Assembly: GCA_036417435.1 (NCBI GenBank)
Contig: CM070907.1
Location: 56,156,001-56,220,000, forward strand
Length of the DNA stretch: 64,000 nucleotides
Direction of reading: 5' to 3'
Origin: Inia geoffrensis
Lineage: Eukaryota; Chordata; Mammalia; Artiodactyla; Iniidae
This document shows, piece by piece, positions 24,033 through 36,690 of the stretch. The first letter of the stretch is position 1. Each line of letters begins with the position of its first letter. Under the pieces are notes generated by a model. That model searched no databases. It worked only from the letters and a program-made list of their open reading frames with translations, and was not told the DNA's origin. The translations under genes were made by a program, and so were the position numbers.

Positions 24033-24363
24033 AAAGTAAAATACACCATTTCATCCTGTCCTAGAGTTTGAAAGGACCTTTGAGATCATCTAGTTCAATT
24101 TCTTCATTTTTTTCTTAATTGACACAATAGCTTTGAGATTCTATCTGCTATAAGTACCTCTTCTTGAAGGTGTTCATCTTTCCATGAAATGCGTTCAACT
24201 TTCAGTGAAAATCATGATCACATGTATCTTTCATGTATTTTCTGGCATGACAATTACATATTGAAAACTTCTGCATTTCTACAGTTCAAACATGCATTCT
24301 CCTGTATGTATATTCATGTGCAGTACCTCTGGCACAGGGTGGTTTTCCTTAACCAGTCTTCAG

Positions 24364-24564
<201 letters not shown>

Positions 24565-26235
24565 TTATGACAGAATTTTATGTTTCAAAAGTTTTTTGCA
24601 ATCATTTGTTATCATCACATCACTGTGGTAGACCAGTCTTTTTACAGAGAAGTTAAAGTGATCTGTCCAAGATTACCCAGACCAACAGCAGCATATCCTG
24701 TCATGCATTCATGGGCTTTGGTCACTTGATCCTTATTCTTTAAAGTTTGTTAGATGCTTATATAAAGAAAACTTGTCTCATGAGGCTACAGGAAAATTTC
24801 TAATAACTTATTTTTCTTTAAATATATTCCTCTTCTATGTCTTGGTATATCTGTGATAATGTTGTTTTTCCTTACCAAAATTATATTGTTCAATACACAG
24901 AGAAGGGTGAAGAGTTTTGCCTGATGTATTACAAAAAGAGACCCCCTACTAGACTAGACTGTAAGCTACATCAAGGGCAGGAGCTGCATCTTAGCCAACC
25001 TTTATCTCCAGTGGCTGTCTGGGAATAGATGCTTACTATATGATGATTTATTGTTTGAAGGCATAAAAATATACTCTTGAGCACTGGAGTGAAGAAAAAC
25101 TTTGACTTCTCTGCTTTAAGCCTAGTAGAAGATGTCCAGAGTCATTTTTCTGAAAGGCTACACAGCCTCTGAAGCCCATCCTTGCACATTCTATTCCCAC
25201 ATAAGACTACATGCTAGAAAATGGTATGTTCATGATTCAAACTTGGATTCCAATACACCAGCCTGGGATAAAGTTATTTTAGGAAAGGAAGAGAAGGAGG
25301 AAGACTCTATAACTATTTTTATTGTCATTTAATGGTGGGAATTCTTGAATTATACAATATTGATTAAAATAAGTTTATAGTTTCTTGAATGATTTGTAAA
25401 ATATACAAAAATATAGCATGAAACTTAAGCACCACAGCTGGTAGTCATACGGCTCCTCAAGGATAAAGACTATAACCTTTTTCCCCACTATTAATAACAA
25501 TGACTACATGTATTGGTATTTTAGGCAATTAAGATTAAGTACTTCTCTTTCTAAAATAAAACACAAATTGCAACTAGGTGAGTTACAACCAAGTGAGAGA
25601 TCAATAAGACAGGAGTTCGTATTTAAGAACTATCAGGAATAATGGAAGGAACACAGTCTTGAGTAATTGAAATGTTTGGTAGCTGAATTAACTTTAAGTT
25701 CATAAGGCATGGGGGCAGAATACACTTTGATTTAGTGAGAAAATGAGATGAAGGGCATGTCAAACCACCTGCCACAAACACCTGCAGGATCTGAGTCGGC
25801 TGCTAGAAGTCCAGTATCTAGCTTTAGCTGGCTTTAAATTTCTCATACATCGATGTCAAAACACTGGCATAAATGCCTGGAAACTGAATTCAGAAGAGGG
25901 ATTCTGTCTTTAGCATTTTTCTTGCCTTTGCTTTGACGGATGGAAAAATCTACTTCTAAAAACAAGTTTTCAAAAGAATCTTTATTTGTTTGATTGCTGT
26001 TATATTGATTCTAGGGTAGCCAGATTATAGAAGAGATGGTACAAAAATTATGGAACTAGTTACAGATTATTTGCATGTGGCGTGTAGTAACAGGAAGTGA
26101 GAAAATTCTTAGACACCTGGGGTGGCTATTCACAGTGTGGTAGAACACTAGCAGAGATCACAGACTTGGAGATTTTTAAGGTCCTTTCTGCCTTAAAATG
26201 CTATGATTATCATATAAAAGGAAGCAGATTCCAAC

Positions 26236-26627
26236 TGTTAAAAAAATAAAATTCAAGTGAGTAAATTTTTAAGATCTTAATTGGCTTTATTCAGTGATTC
26301 ATGAATCAGGCAGTATCCCATCTAACCATAGAAAAGAGCTCCGAAGAGCTCTACAGAATGATTATAGGCAGAAGGGGGTAGGACAAGGAAATTACTAGCA
26401 AAGAGTGGGTGGTTTCAGGCAAGGTCACCTTCCTTTAGGAGATGGCAGGGGTCTATCAGGCAGATTACCTCACCAGTGTTGACCAGGTAATTTTAGATTC
26501 CCTGGTTCAAGATTTCACTACTGGGAGATGTCAAAACTATAATTAAGTTAGGTATTAAGTCTCAGTTTGGTGATGTGAGCTTAGTACAAGTGACTCCATT
26601 GTGAGCCTGCTGTCTCTTTTATTAACA
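26236..26627 (-). mobile_element. Solo LTR of an endogenous retrovirus, type uncertain (probably ERV1)
   Basis: A 392-bp unit read on the minus strand begins TGTTAATAAAAG and ends TTTTTTAACA, giving the TG...CA LTR termini. An AATAAA polyadenylation signal (ctgaataaagccaatt) lies in its downstream third. There is no internal viral sequence on either side and no clear target duplication, so it is an old solo LTR left by recombination. Confidence 0.6.
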
Positions 26628-26704
26628 AAATAATAAATATTTATATTTGGGGATGTTAGGTTTGAAAACTTTAGTTGGGAAAGAGTAGTATTGAAATGAG
26701 CTAT

Positions 26705-26917
26705 GAGAGGGCGAGGGAGGGGCATGGACATATATATACTAACAAACGTAAGGTAGATAGCTAGTGGGAAGCAGCCGCTTGACGCAAGAGGGAAGAAATA
26801 TGTGAACGTGTGTATATATATAACTGATTCACTTTGTTATAAAGTAGAAACTGACACACCATTGTAGAGCAATTTTACCCCAATAAAGATGTTAAAAAAA
26901 ATTAAAAAAAAAAAAAA
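26705..26917 (+). mobile_element. L1 3' end, 5'-truncated
   Basis: Sense copy of the cetartiodactyl L1 3' terminus: 'ctgattcactttgttataaa' then 'caattttaccccaataaaga' and poly(A). It is the reverse complement of the ends seen at 21764 and 39789. Confidence 0.88.
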
Positions 26918-27089
26918 GACCAGAAAAGGTCTAAACCAATAATTAAGATTTATATATAACTAGTTTTTATACACTATGAATATTACCTTGTAGACAGAAA
27001 GAAACTGAGGTAAAATGCATAAGCTTGACAATCAGGCTCATCTACCTAATAGCAAGACTCAGAACAAAAGAAGGAAAGGGGGCCGGAAA

Positions 27090-27290
27090 CTTAACTAAGC
27101 TTCTACTCTGTGTAGATACTTAACCTGTATTGTTTCCTTTCATCCTAACAATAACCCTGTGAAGTAGATATTATCATTCCATTTTATGGCCAAGAAAACC
27201 AAGACTCAAGAGAGATTAAATATGCCAAAGTTCATTACTGATAAATAATGAAGCAATCTAGGGCCATTACTTGAACCCAATTTTAGGCTT
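27090..27290 (-). mobile_element. MIR SINE
   Basis: 'acaataaccctgtgaagtag', 'cattttatggccaagaaaac' and 'agagagattaaatatgccaa' follow antisense MIR order. Confidence 0.75.
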
Positions 27291-27609
27291 TTTTGCATCT
27301 CTGAAATCTAGCTCCTTCATTACGAAAAGGCAAGTGTGTAATTTAACCTTTCCTTCTCCTGAGGACAGCAAAAGAATTAATAATTTTGTTGATATTATTA
27401 TACTAAGATCCTGAAAGAGTCTTATTACACAAATATAAATAAATAAATAATTTGTATATACTGTAAAGTACTTGAAGAAAGGATCTGCAGAAAGAACACC
27501 AGAACAATTTAGGAATGCAGACAGATGATCTTCCCTAAGCAGCTTAGATTTCTACAGTTGGTGGAGACCTCAGGGACCACTTAGCTCAAGCTCCTAATTT
27601 CACACATAG

Positions 27610-27855
27610 AGAAAATGAAGCATAATGGTTAGGAACAAAGTCCCAGCTCTATGCTTCTAACTGTGTGCTCCTGCTTAAGTTAGTTAACATATCTAGGCCT
27701 CAGGCCTGGAGGGATAATAAAAAGAGAATAAGAATAGTACCTTACTAACAGGGTGTTGTGATGATTACACGAGACAATATATATCAAAATTTTAACACAG
27801 TTATCTGGCACACAATAGGTAATAAATAAATGACAGACATTATTATTACTACTTT
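27610..27855 (+). mobile_element. MIR SINE
   Basis: Sense MIR: 'cataatggttaggaacaaag', 'gggtgttgtgatgattacac' and 'ctggcacacaataggtaata'. Confidence 0.8.
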
Positions 27856-27998
27856 GCAAAGACTCAAAGGGAGTAAATAATCTGAGAACCTGTTCATTGT
27901 TTTAACACTCTTCTATAGCACCCTGGAAATACAAGTGAAAACTATTTAACACTCAGACCCACAGCTAGAATAAGAGTCATCAGGGGTCACATTCTCAC

Positions 27999-28025
27999 CA
28001 TTGGTAGGCTTCTGTCAGTCCTGAC
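27999..28025 (-). CDS. NARS2: NARS2 exon 13 (27-nt micro-exon)
   Basis: A 27-nt exon flanked by TTTACAG and GTGAGA. It supplies the third base of an Arg codon, then Ser-Gly-Leu-Thr-Glu-Ala-Tyr-Gln, then TG of the Trp completed in exon 14. This gives the family sequence LARSGLTEAYQWYL across the three exons. It enters and leaves in the same phase, so skipping it would delete nine residues without a frameshift. It lies between the ER-containing loop of exon 12 and motif 3. Confidence 0.93.
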
Positions 28026-29642
28026 CTGTAAACGGAAAACAACAAAATTATTTCAGAGAATGGCAATAAGATAAATATACTAATCACCAAACATTTATTC
28101 TGGGTTGTGTGCACAGTGCTCTTTATAAAGAAGTACACACCAAAACCTGTGCTCTTAAATAACATGCAATACAGTTAAGAAGCTGAGACTTTATTAGGTG
28201 GTAAGAAAGGTAAGATAACCAATAGTAAGAAAACCAATAGTCCAAGGTATTATCAAATAATAAATGCTATAGAAGGAAAGTATGGTCCAGAGCCCAAAAG
28301 AAGGGCTTCATCTGAGATAAATTTATCATCCTGTGACATAAGAAAAGTACTATTACTACTATATAAGGTTGTTGAAAGGCACACACAGACAGGTGATGTA
28401 GAGACACAATTTTCTTTCCACAATATTAAAACAATAATACAGATTCTGAGGCTGCCTTCATAATATGGCTGCAAATTGTTTTTTGCCAATTTGAGAAATG
28501 TTAATAAAACTTAAAGCTCTTAGTACTCATGAAATTTAATTTCAGCCCTTAAAAGTGTTTGGGACCACTGTGTACCTCAAAGTGATCAAGATTATGAAAA
28601 ATTCAAATATACAAAAATATGAAAAACATGAACAGAAGTCACAGACAGATCTCTGAGACAGGTCAACACATATATCCACTTCATTAGGAAAGACAAATTT
28701 GGGTATTATCAGATATTAGGTAAACATTTAATGTTATGAGGAAAGGTTTCCTGAAGGAAGGAAGCAAGCAAAGAAAACAGACCAATTAATCTTTCAACAG
28801 ATGAAGTTCCTTGCCATGTGTGATTTTTATTGTGCTTTAAAAAAAAACAGAAAATCTTCAAATTCTTTCCATCTAAGGGGTTTTACCATCACTTCAATTC
28901 CACGATTTTTCCAGGACTTCTTAACACTATAGTAATACTAAGGAGTTAGTAGTCTATGTGATAAAAGAGTCCTCCCAGAACATATTTGTCCCCTTTCTTC
29001 TGGACGCTAGCCAAACAGAGCAGTTCAAATGACTGGGATTACAAAACCAAGTTACTCAACAGATTCATAGGTTCGGATCTTGGAAAATCAACAACTTTTT
29101 AAGCATTTCTCCATTAGGAAAAGAAGGCCTTAACAAATGGCTAATTTAATAAACATGTCAAACAATCATGACTTTTCCAGGTTACTGTGAAACTTAGTAT
29201 TATCTGGAGAGAAAGATTAAGCCTTCAACATGGGAAAGTCATTTTTTAAAACAGTCTGGCACAGTAAAAGTGGAAACCATGGAAATCAGAGGTTTATAAC
29301 CTTGGTTAGTTTAGGAAGTCATCGTGGCTTGTTGGCAGACCATGCATATACAGGAGTGGTAGTTCGATTAGAAACATGATTCCCTCCTCCTCATCTCCAA
29401 AACATTTTCTGGTGTTTATGGATACATTTCCCAGGTCTCAAACAGTGAGTTAAAATAAAGTTATTCAAATACCTAAATCAAGATGCTTACATAGTAGAAA
29501 ACCTGAGGAAGGGAAAACTGCTTATTCTAAATGCTAGCTTGGTGGATATTTTTAGTTTCTTTCTCCCTCCATCTTTATCCTTTCCCTGGTTCAGAGCCTG
29601 TCCTTATGCCCTGTAGGAGTCTGCCAATAATAGTTTAGAGTT

Positions 29643-29644
<2 letters not shown>

Positions 29645-29681
<37 letters not shown>
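29645..29681. repeat. (CA)n microsatellite, about 18 units
   Basis: Uninterrupted CA dinucleotides; likely length-polymorphic. Confidence 0.97.
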
Positions 29682-29683
<2 letters not shown>

Positions 29684-29731
29684 GTGAAGAACAAACTTTA
29701 AGGGGGAAAATTTTCCTTTTCTATCATTAAC

Positions 29732-30064
29732 TTTTTTTTTTTTATTTATTTAATTAATTTATTTTTGGCAGTGTTGGGTCTTCGTTGCTGCACATGGGCT
29801 TTCTCTAGTTGCGGCGAGCAAGGGCTACTCTGTTGTGGTGCGCAGGCTTCTCTTTGTGGTGGCTTCTCTTGAGGAGGAGCATGGGCTCTAGGTGCGTGGG
29901 CTTCAGTAGTTGTGGCACATGGGCTCTAGAGCACAGGCTCAGTAGTTGTGTCACATGGGCTTAGCTGCTCTGTGGCATGTGGGATCTTCCCGGACCAGGG
30001 CTCAAACCTGTGTCCCCTGCATTGGCAGGCGGATTCTTAACCACTGCACCACCAGGGAAACCCC
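29732..30064 (-). mobile_element. CHR-family SINE, full length
   Basis: Minus-strand CHR SINE: T-tract and 'atttatttaattaatttatt' tail at the left, tRNA-like head ending 'ccaccagggaaacccc'. The flanking repeat tatcattaactttt (29722) recurs as a one-base variant at 30066 before the next SINE. Confidence 0.92.
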
Positions 30065-30076
30065 TCTAACATTAAC

Positions 30077-30287
30077 TTTTTTTTTTTTTTTTTTTGCGGT
30101 ACACGGGCCTCTCACTGTTGTGGCCTCTCCCGTTGCAGAGCACAGGCTCCGGACACGCAGGCTCAGCGGCCATGGCTCACAGGACTAGCCGCTCTGTGGC
30201 ATGTGGGATCTTCCCGGACCGGGGCACGAACCCGTGTCCCCTGCATCGGCAGGCGGACTCTCAACCACTGCACCACCAGGGAAGCCC
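30077..30287 (-). mobile_element. CHR-family SINE, short centre-deleted type
   Basis: T-tract, then 'gcggtacacgggcctctcac' and a head ending 'caccagggaagccc'. It is about 100 nt shorter than the neighbouring full-length SINE because the central part is missing. It is close in sequence to the copies at 43121 and 58583. The target repeat tatcattaacttt follows at 30288-30300. Confidence 0.92.
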
Positions 30288-30359
30288 TATCATTAACTTT
30301 AAAAAAAGCTATTTCCATAGGGAGAGATACATACAAATAGTGGCAAAAAATCATTGTGT

Positions 30360-30480
30360 TTCATGTAATAGTTCTAGTCTTTCAGAAAGAGAAGCTCAGA
30401 GAGGTTAACAACTTGCTCAAGGTCACACAGAATCTGAGATCCAGGTCTGTCAGGAGCTACGGCCCATGCGCTATTCTCTG
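30360..30480 (-). mobile_element. MIR SINE fragment
   Basis: 'agaagctcagagaggttaac' then 'ttgctcaaggtcacacagaa' is the antisense MIR core, well preserved. Confidence 0.8.
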
Positions 30481-30548
30481 TTAGTTTGCCATGACTGCCT
30501 TTGAGTGCCCCATCCCCAATTTCTGAATTCTGTTTCTTCTAGGTCTCA

Positions 30549-30653
<105 letters not shown>

Positions 30654-31339
30654 CTAAAAAGGAAAAAACATAAACAACATTCCGTTTTCAGAGCATTCCA
30701 ACAACTGTCAGCTTCTGAAGCAAGTGGAACGTTTAACATTTTGACAACTGGCTATTTAACTGCTTACCAGAATCTTATTTATGTTACCTGTTCACGTTCC
30801 CTGTTTTAATACCAAAAGTTTAATATTATCTTTAGGATACAAAATGCAGGTGGACAGTTTCCCCTCTGGCACCATTTATGCAGTATACTTAACAAAAATG
30901 TGTTTTCTGCACAAATGTGATACAAATGTTAATTATAAAAATGTGGGAAGTATTAAAAATTATGAAAATATTAAAAAACACCTATTAGCATGCAGAAGCA
31001 ATTACATGTTGGCATATTTTCTTTCAGGTTTTTCTTCTTATATGCTTAAAGAGTATAGCAGAGATCAAATTACATATAAAATTTACCACTCTAATTGTCT
31101 TAGCTAATATTATACAATAAATATTTTTCCTATGTCAGTAAAAATACTTCGCATACTTAATGTTTTAACAGCTTCACAGTTTATTGTTTAGAAGTATCAT
31201 AGTTTATTTAATAGTTTATTTAACTGCTTTCCTTTTGTTGAACATTTAGGGGTATGTGTGTGTGACAGTGTGTGTGTCTTTTATAAATAATGTGGTACTG
31301 AAGTTTTTCTTTAATTTGAAGTATGTTAGGACATGTAAA

Positions 31340-31600
31340 ATATGTTCAGATCATTAATCAAATTAAAACAAAGAGATACCACTTTGGAGTTATCAAAATG
31401 GTGAAGATAAACAACATAAACAATATGGATTAGAGAATGCATAGATCAATACTCTTATACATCTGATACAACCTTTCTGGTGAACAACTTGGCAAAAGAT
31501 AATCAAAGCCTTAACAATGCAATATGCTTCGACTCAGCAATAGGAGTTCTAGGAACTAGTTCTAACAAAATAATCAGAGATGCAAAAAAAAAAAAAAAAA
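31340..31600 (+). mobile_element. L1 LINE fragment, old, sense
   Basis: 'aattaaaacaaagagatacc' then 'atacaacctttctggtgaac' and 'gactcagcaataggagttct' follow L1 ORF2/3' UTR order; an A-run sits at 31583-31601. Confidence 0.75.
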
Positions 31601-33374
31601 AGATCAACGCACAGGATGTTATTTGTATTTTCTTATTTTCTGCAATAGAGGTGTGTTACATTTTGGTAATAAAACAACAAAAATTTTTTAATAGGGGAAA
31701 ATGGTAGCTTGATGTTTTAATTTGTATCTCTTCACTTACTAGTAATATTTATTTTTTGAGAATGTTTATTTGCTGTCTATATTATTTTGTGACTTAGCAA
31801 TTCTTTTTTGGGGGTGGGGGGAACAAAGGGGGACCAGGCAGACGTTTTTAGGGCCAAGAATCAGAAGGCACAAAACTCAGAAAGATTTATTTTACAAATG
31901 AAAAATTAGGAACCCATAAAACACATTTAATAACACATAAAACACTTAAGCTTTAAATGTCACATTATATTATAAACTCTTTTCTTAAACTCTGCCTTAC
32001 TTTACTATTAAGCCATTCTCCTGTTTTCTCATTTCAGAATTTTTGACTGACATATAGTTTATAAATAATTAAGATTAATAAAGAATGTAATAATTTAAGA
32101 ATGTGTGCCAAATGCTACATAATCCTCAGTACTATCATTAAAGAGAAAACACCAGACATGATTTTCATCCATCAGCTGAATCAAAGTGAGAGCAAACGGA
32201 AATTTACTAATGGTTTCTACTTTTACAGAATCTCCTAGCACTCAATAAGCTTGTGAGGAGTAAGTGTACAAACATGCCTTTTTCACACTACCACTGCTGG
32301 TTGACTACATTTTAGTAATTCTTCTATGAACCTGGAAGACCTAAAATGAACAGGCAAGTATTTTAGAATGTGGATTTGGTGACTCAGACAGGATAGTAGG
32401 TAATGACACACACAGCTTTGGCTAGGTAAACAAGAGAGCTTTACTAACGTGAAGAGCAAATTCTCATAGGCTATACAATTAATAGAGCTGGACTCCAATC
32501 AGGACCCTGCAGTTACCCCTTCTTCTCTCAGAGAAAGGAGAAGATCAAGGGAGTTTTTATGGCCACAGAAGGACAGATATCATTATTTACTAGTATACTG
32601 CTTTCAGACATGGCTAAAATATGCTAGGAGCTAAGAGACACACGATGAAAAATTTGTTCTTAACGTCAATCCAGAGTTTTAAATTTAGAGTTACAGGCAA
32701 TCAGGGTTGGAAGAGAACAGACAACCAAGTGGCTCTCTGCCCTTTGCTTGAAAACATTTAAGCAAATATTTAATATAATTACACTAATTGTTTACTAATA
32801 TTTAATGTACTACGTTAATATTAATAAACTTAACAAATATTTAATAAAAATATTTAAAGGAACCAATACTCCTGAAATATAGCATTCCATCCTTGTGTAG
32901 CTCTGTCAGAAAGGACAGGTATATTCAAAATCTATCATTTCAAAGTTTTTGAAGTAAGCGCAACTCCAAGGTACAAAGGTGTACAGAGATTGATTCCGGT
33001 ACTGCAAGTACATGCAAAGCTTTAAGAGCCAGAACTAAAAGGGTCCACTGCCTCAAAAGAAAACAAAATGCTGAGGAATCAGCTATTACAGAAGAATAAG
33101 AAGTAGGCAGTCCAGCAGAGGCTGGTGGCCAGTGATGAGGAAGTGAGGCAAGCCTTGATGCATCAAACAAGAGATCCATTTTTTGCTTGGTCCTGCTGCT
33201 AACACAGCTAAAACAAGCAAAAACCCTTTTGGGATCTTAGCATTTTTTGCAGGTCTAAATTACGTCAACTTTGGACCTTAGGTTTTTTTACTGCTATTTT
33301 TAGAGTGTAAGACTCATATTTATCTTTGATTACAAACCTCCTTTGTATTAATATTTGATTTCCCTCTATCTCCC

Positions 33375-33490
33375 AACAGTTATACTCCCCTAGTTATGAC
33401 AACCAAAAAAGTCTCCAGACGTTGCTGAATGTCTCCTAGGTGGGGGTAAGGGGGAACAAAATAACCCCTGATTGAGAAACACTGCTTTAC
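33375..33490 (+). mobile_element. MER5A-type hAT element, 3' half
   Basis: 'tgacaaccaaaaaagtctcc', 'agacgttgctgaatgtctcc' and 'gattgagaaacactgcttta' match MER5A including its terminal inverted repeat end. Orientation label is arbitrary; it is the same as the copy at 55935. Confidence 0.8.
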
Positions 33491-35125
33491 ATCAATGAAT
33501 TGGATTTTTAAAACTTATGCTGCATGTCCATCCTGGCTTGAAACGATAAAAAAGCCTCTTTCTGAGGTATTGCTGATCTTGTGGCCGATGGGAAAAAAGA
33601 GCACGATGAGAATGTAGTAAAAGCATTTGTCCAGAAGTAATGTATGTAGGTCATGTTTGCTCCCAATTCTTGGCCAATGTAAGCCACATGCAAGTCATAA
33701 GGCTCATGTCAATGGGGCAGGGAAGTAAATACCCCTGCCCCCACCTCCCGAGGGTGGAGCGGCAACCATTTATGTATAATAAATCAATTTACCAGGTAGC
33801 TTTTCCCCCCACCTACTTGGGCTCTTCCACTTCCACTTTCCCAACCAATTTCTCATTGTTAATTAGAATTCAGGTCAGAATAGCAGTTCCCCTATTTCCT
33901 TCCTCTGTACTCTGGGAAAGGAACTTATCAGTAGGAAAGAACTTACCAAATAGTCTATTTTAGTTGAATAAAAAGTTTAGAAGATCAAGTCCCACATCAC
34001 TACTAATTTTGTGACATGCAGAAGGAAGACATCCTCGTCTATGTCCTTTCTTTGTCTGGATGGTCTGAAAATTCACACTCTCAGGCAGGAGAATTTCCTG
34101 TATGTTTTCTTGACATGGAGAGTAAAGTTGCTTCCCCTCCTAGGAGCTGTGTACCTTTTAAGTAAGGCATTCCTCTTAATGCCTCATCAATGTTCCATGA
34201 CTACAGGGTACTATATCTTTTTTATGAAGGATAGATTTATCTCTTGGTGAAGAAAGGCCCACAAAGGCGTCTTCTCCTCTCTTCCTACATATAACCTTCT
34301 CTTTTCTGTTACTTTAGGTTTCCCTTCAGCAATATCAGATCTATTTACGTCCTGCTTTCCTTTTATAATGAGATCTTCCAATCTACCTAGAGATTCTGCA
34401 CACTTTCTGAGAACCTATAGTAAAGTATTCCTCAAATATAAATAATGACATTTACATTAGTAGACACAGAGCGGCACTTTCTTCTGATATGATATAAAAA
34501 AATACTGCATTCCCTAAAGATCACTATAACAATCCCCTCAATTTCCACACTTCTTAGTTAAGGCTGAGATTCCAGATAGGATTCTTCTAGCTGTGTCTCC
34601 ACCTGGTAACTACTGGGCTAATTACTACAGAAACTGCCTGTTTCTCCAGGGCTCTAGGGGAGGTAAAAGGCACACACAGGTATAATACAAATCATGACAC
34701 AGGGGTGAACAAAGTACAAAATGTGGAGCTACTCACACAAATTTCTTAAGAAGTAATGAGAAAAACTTGGTTGTGTGTTTGCCAAGTGACTGGTGGTAAG
34801 GCAGTTAGAGTGCAAAAGGTTGAAAACAAGCAAGTTGCCCAGATCATTGGCAGGTGATTAGTTTGCCAGGATGGGCTGGCAGGTCTGTGGTTTACAGGAG
34901 TCTAAAGCTAGCTTAAAGAGCCAGCTGCTGAGCAATCCTGCCCTTGATGAGGAAGTGAGAATCCACAGGCTGCACAGGGAAATGTCCTCTTAATTCAAAG
35001 CTGACCAAATTTCACCTAAAATCTCCACTGTGTTCCTGTGCATCTTTGGGAGACTTGAAATAAATAGAAGGACTTTAGTTCTGCTGTCCTCTCACTCTCC
35101 TACACAGTTCTCAATGAAGGCTACA

Positions 35126-35128
<3 letters not shown>

Positions 35129-35185
<57 letters not shown>

Positions 35186-35187
35186 AA
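35129..35187. repeat. (TA)n plus T-tract flanked by a 9-bp direct repeat
   Basis: A pure TA run (35131-35169) followed by about 16 T. The word gctacaaat is found on both sides (35120-35128 and 35188-35196), as if only the tail of a retroposon had been inserted. Confidence 0.85.
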
Positions 35188-36499
35188 GCTACAAATATTT
35201 TTACTACACCCTTTGCTAACTTCTTTAGTCTTAAAACTTATTCCACATTGGGCACATCTTCTAGGCCAGAATGCTGTCTGGCACATCTTCCTTCACTGTG
35301 TATGAGTTTTGATTTTGCTTAAGTCATACAGCTACAGCAGCATGCTATCTAGAAATAGTGTGTGTTGGTATTTAAGCTGAACAGCCCTGGTGTCTATTTA
35401 TGACACTCCCTTTTGACTCCTACTCTTTGATTCCAATAGTGTACTGAAAAGAAAACTCAGCCCTTGAATTAAAAAATGAACAGGCTAGATAGGAACAAGG
35501 ACTTTAATATTTAATATATAACCTCTTCTATGCTAACTTCAGAGAGGGGAAAAAAGTTTAATGTCCCATCTTCTGCTACCTATTTTTAAATATTGATGAA
35601 AAACAGAAACCAAACACCTCCCTATTCAGTTTCTCACAGGTGCTACCAACAATGGAGCAATATTATATACTATTATCAAAGGAAAAAGACTGTTTCACAA
35701 ATCACAGGAAATAAATTTGTGGTTTAAGCCTCTATGCACTTTTCCTCTAACTGCTGATACAGAGAGTATCTGGCCCCTAAAAACAATGAGGTGAAGCTAG
35801 GAGAGAGAGCCTTCCAGATGTGACAGTGTGAAGATGCAGATGGGCTACATGTAGCAAGGAATGAAAATGGCCTTTGGATAGTAAAATGGCTAGTCTGGGA
35901 GCATTTTAGATGGACTGAAATGCATACTTTCTACTTCGACATAAATTCTCAGGATAGTCATTAGTTCTAGATATGGGAAAAACTGGAAATTCCCTTCATC
36001 ACTATTTCTGTTGGTTTGAGGCTCAAGTTATTTTGATGCAGGTTGGTTAATTAGCCCCGAGCTCAGGGAAATTCATTAGATACCACTTGGTTGAGTACTC
36101 TTCCTTCCAAGTTGACTTCGCAATATGTACTTTATTGAGTGCCCACTAATGCTTTCATTTTTATGATTTACTAAGTAATACTGATAAAATTTTAAAAATT
36201 AGAACATTACCCGGTGATCTTAGCATCCTATCAGGGACTGTTGGGCAGCCACTTTTCATAATTACACATGGCTTCTCTGTGAAGCCAATACCCTAACTGA
36301 ATCTTTGTCACCTGCCTTTGGAGGACTTATGCAGGACCCAAATTCAGGGGCATATGGCATTTTGCATGTTTGCTTAGATTCATTTTATTTAGGCCCATGA
36401 TCTGTCCCCTTCAAATGATCAAATATGTCTGGTAATTTACAAGTTATTCTTATATATCCAAATGGCCAAAGACTTAGGCTACCTGAGATCAGAGAATTT

Positions 36500-36690
36500 T
36501 AGAGCTGGTTAGTACATTGTAGGTCATTTAATCCAATTCTCTGATTTTATGGAGTGAGAAACTGAGGCTCAGAGATTGGAGAAACTTGCCTAAGGCCATA
36601 AAAATAACTAGTAAGAGAGGTGGCTTTCAAACCCAGAACTAGTTAACTTCTTAGTCCAGTGTACTTTTCACTACCACATGCTGCATAACA
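36500..36690 (-). mobile_element. MIR SINE
   Basis: 'ctgattttatggagtgagaa', 'actgaggctcagagattgga' and 'gtggctttcaaacccagaac' are in antisense MIR order, quite well preserved. Confidence 0.85.

Larger units (their letters stand above)
6662..24363. other. GAB2-NARS2 intergenic region (includes NARS2 3' UTR at its right end)
   Basis: About 18 kb separate the GAB2 start codon from the NARS2 stop codon, and I find no convincing gene in it. It holds SINEs, L1, L2, MIR and MER20-like relics, listed separately, and stretches of unique sequence (about 7.5-8.2, 8.7-11.3, 12.2-14.1, 17.7-21.0 kb). Two AT-rich palindromic blocks near 9.2 and 10.1 kb, and a less distinctive unique block near 12.5-12.85 kb, look like conserved noncoding sequence. 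The longest non-repeat reading frame is 117 codons at 19366-19719 (minus), with no recognisable family or splice context. Confidence 0.7.

Noticed and set aside
35030..35305. 91-codon frame containing a long IYIYIY run
   Set aside because: It reads through the TA microsatellite and T-tract; not a protein.
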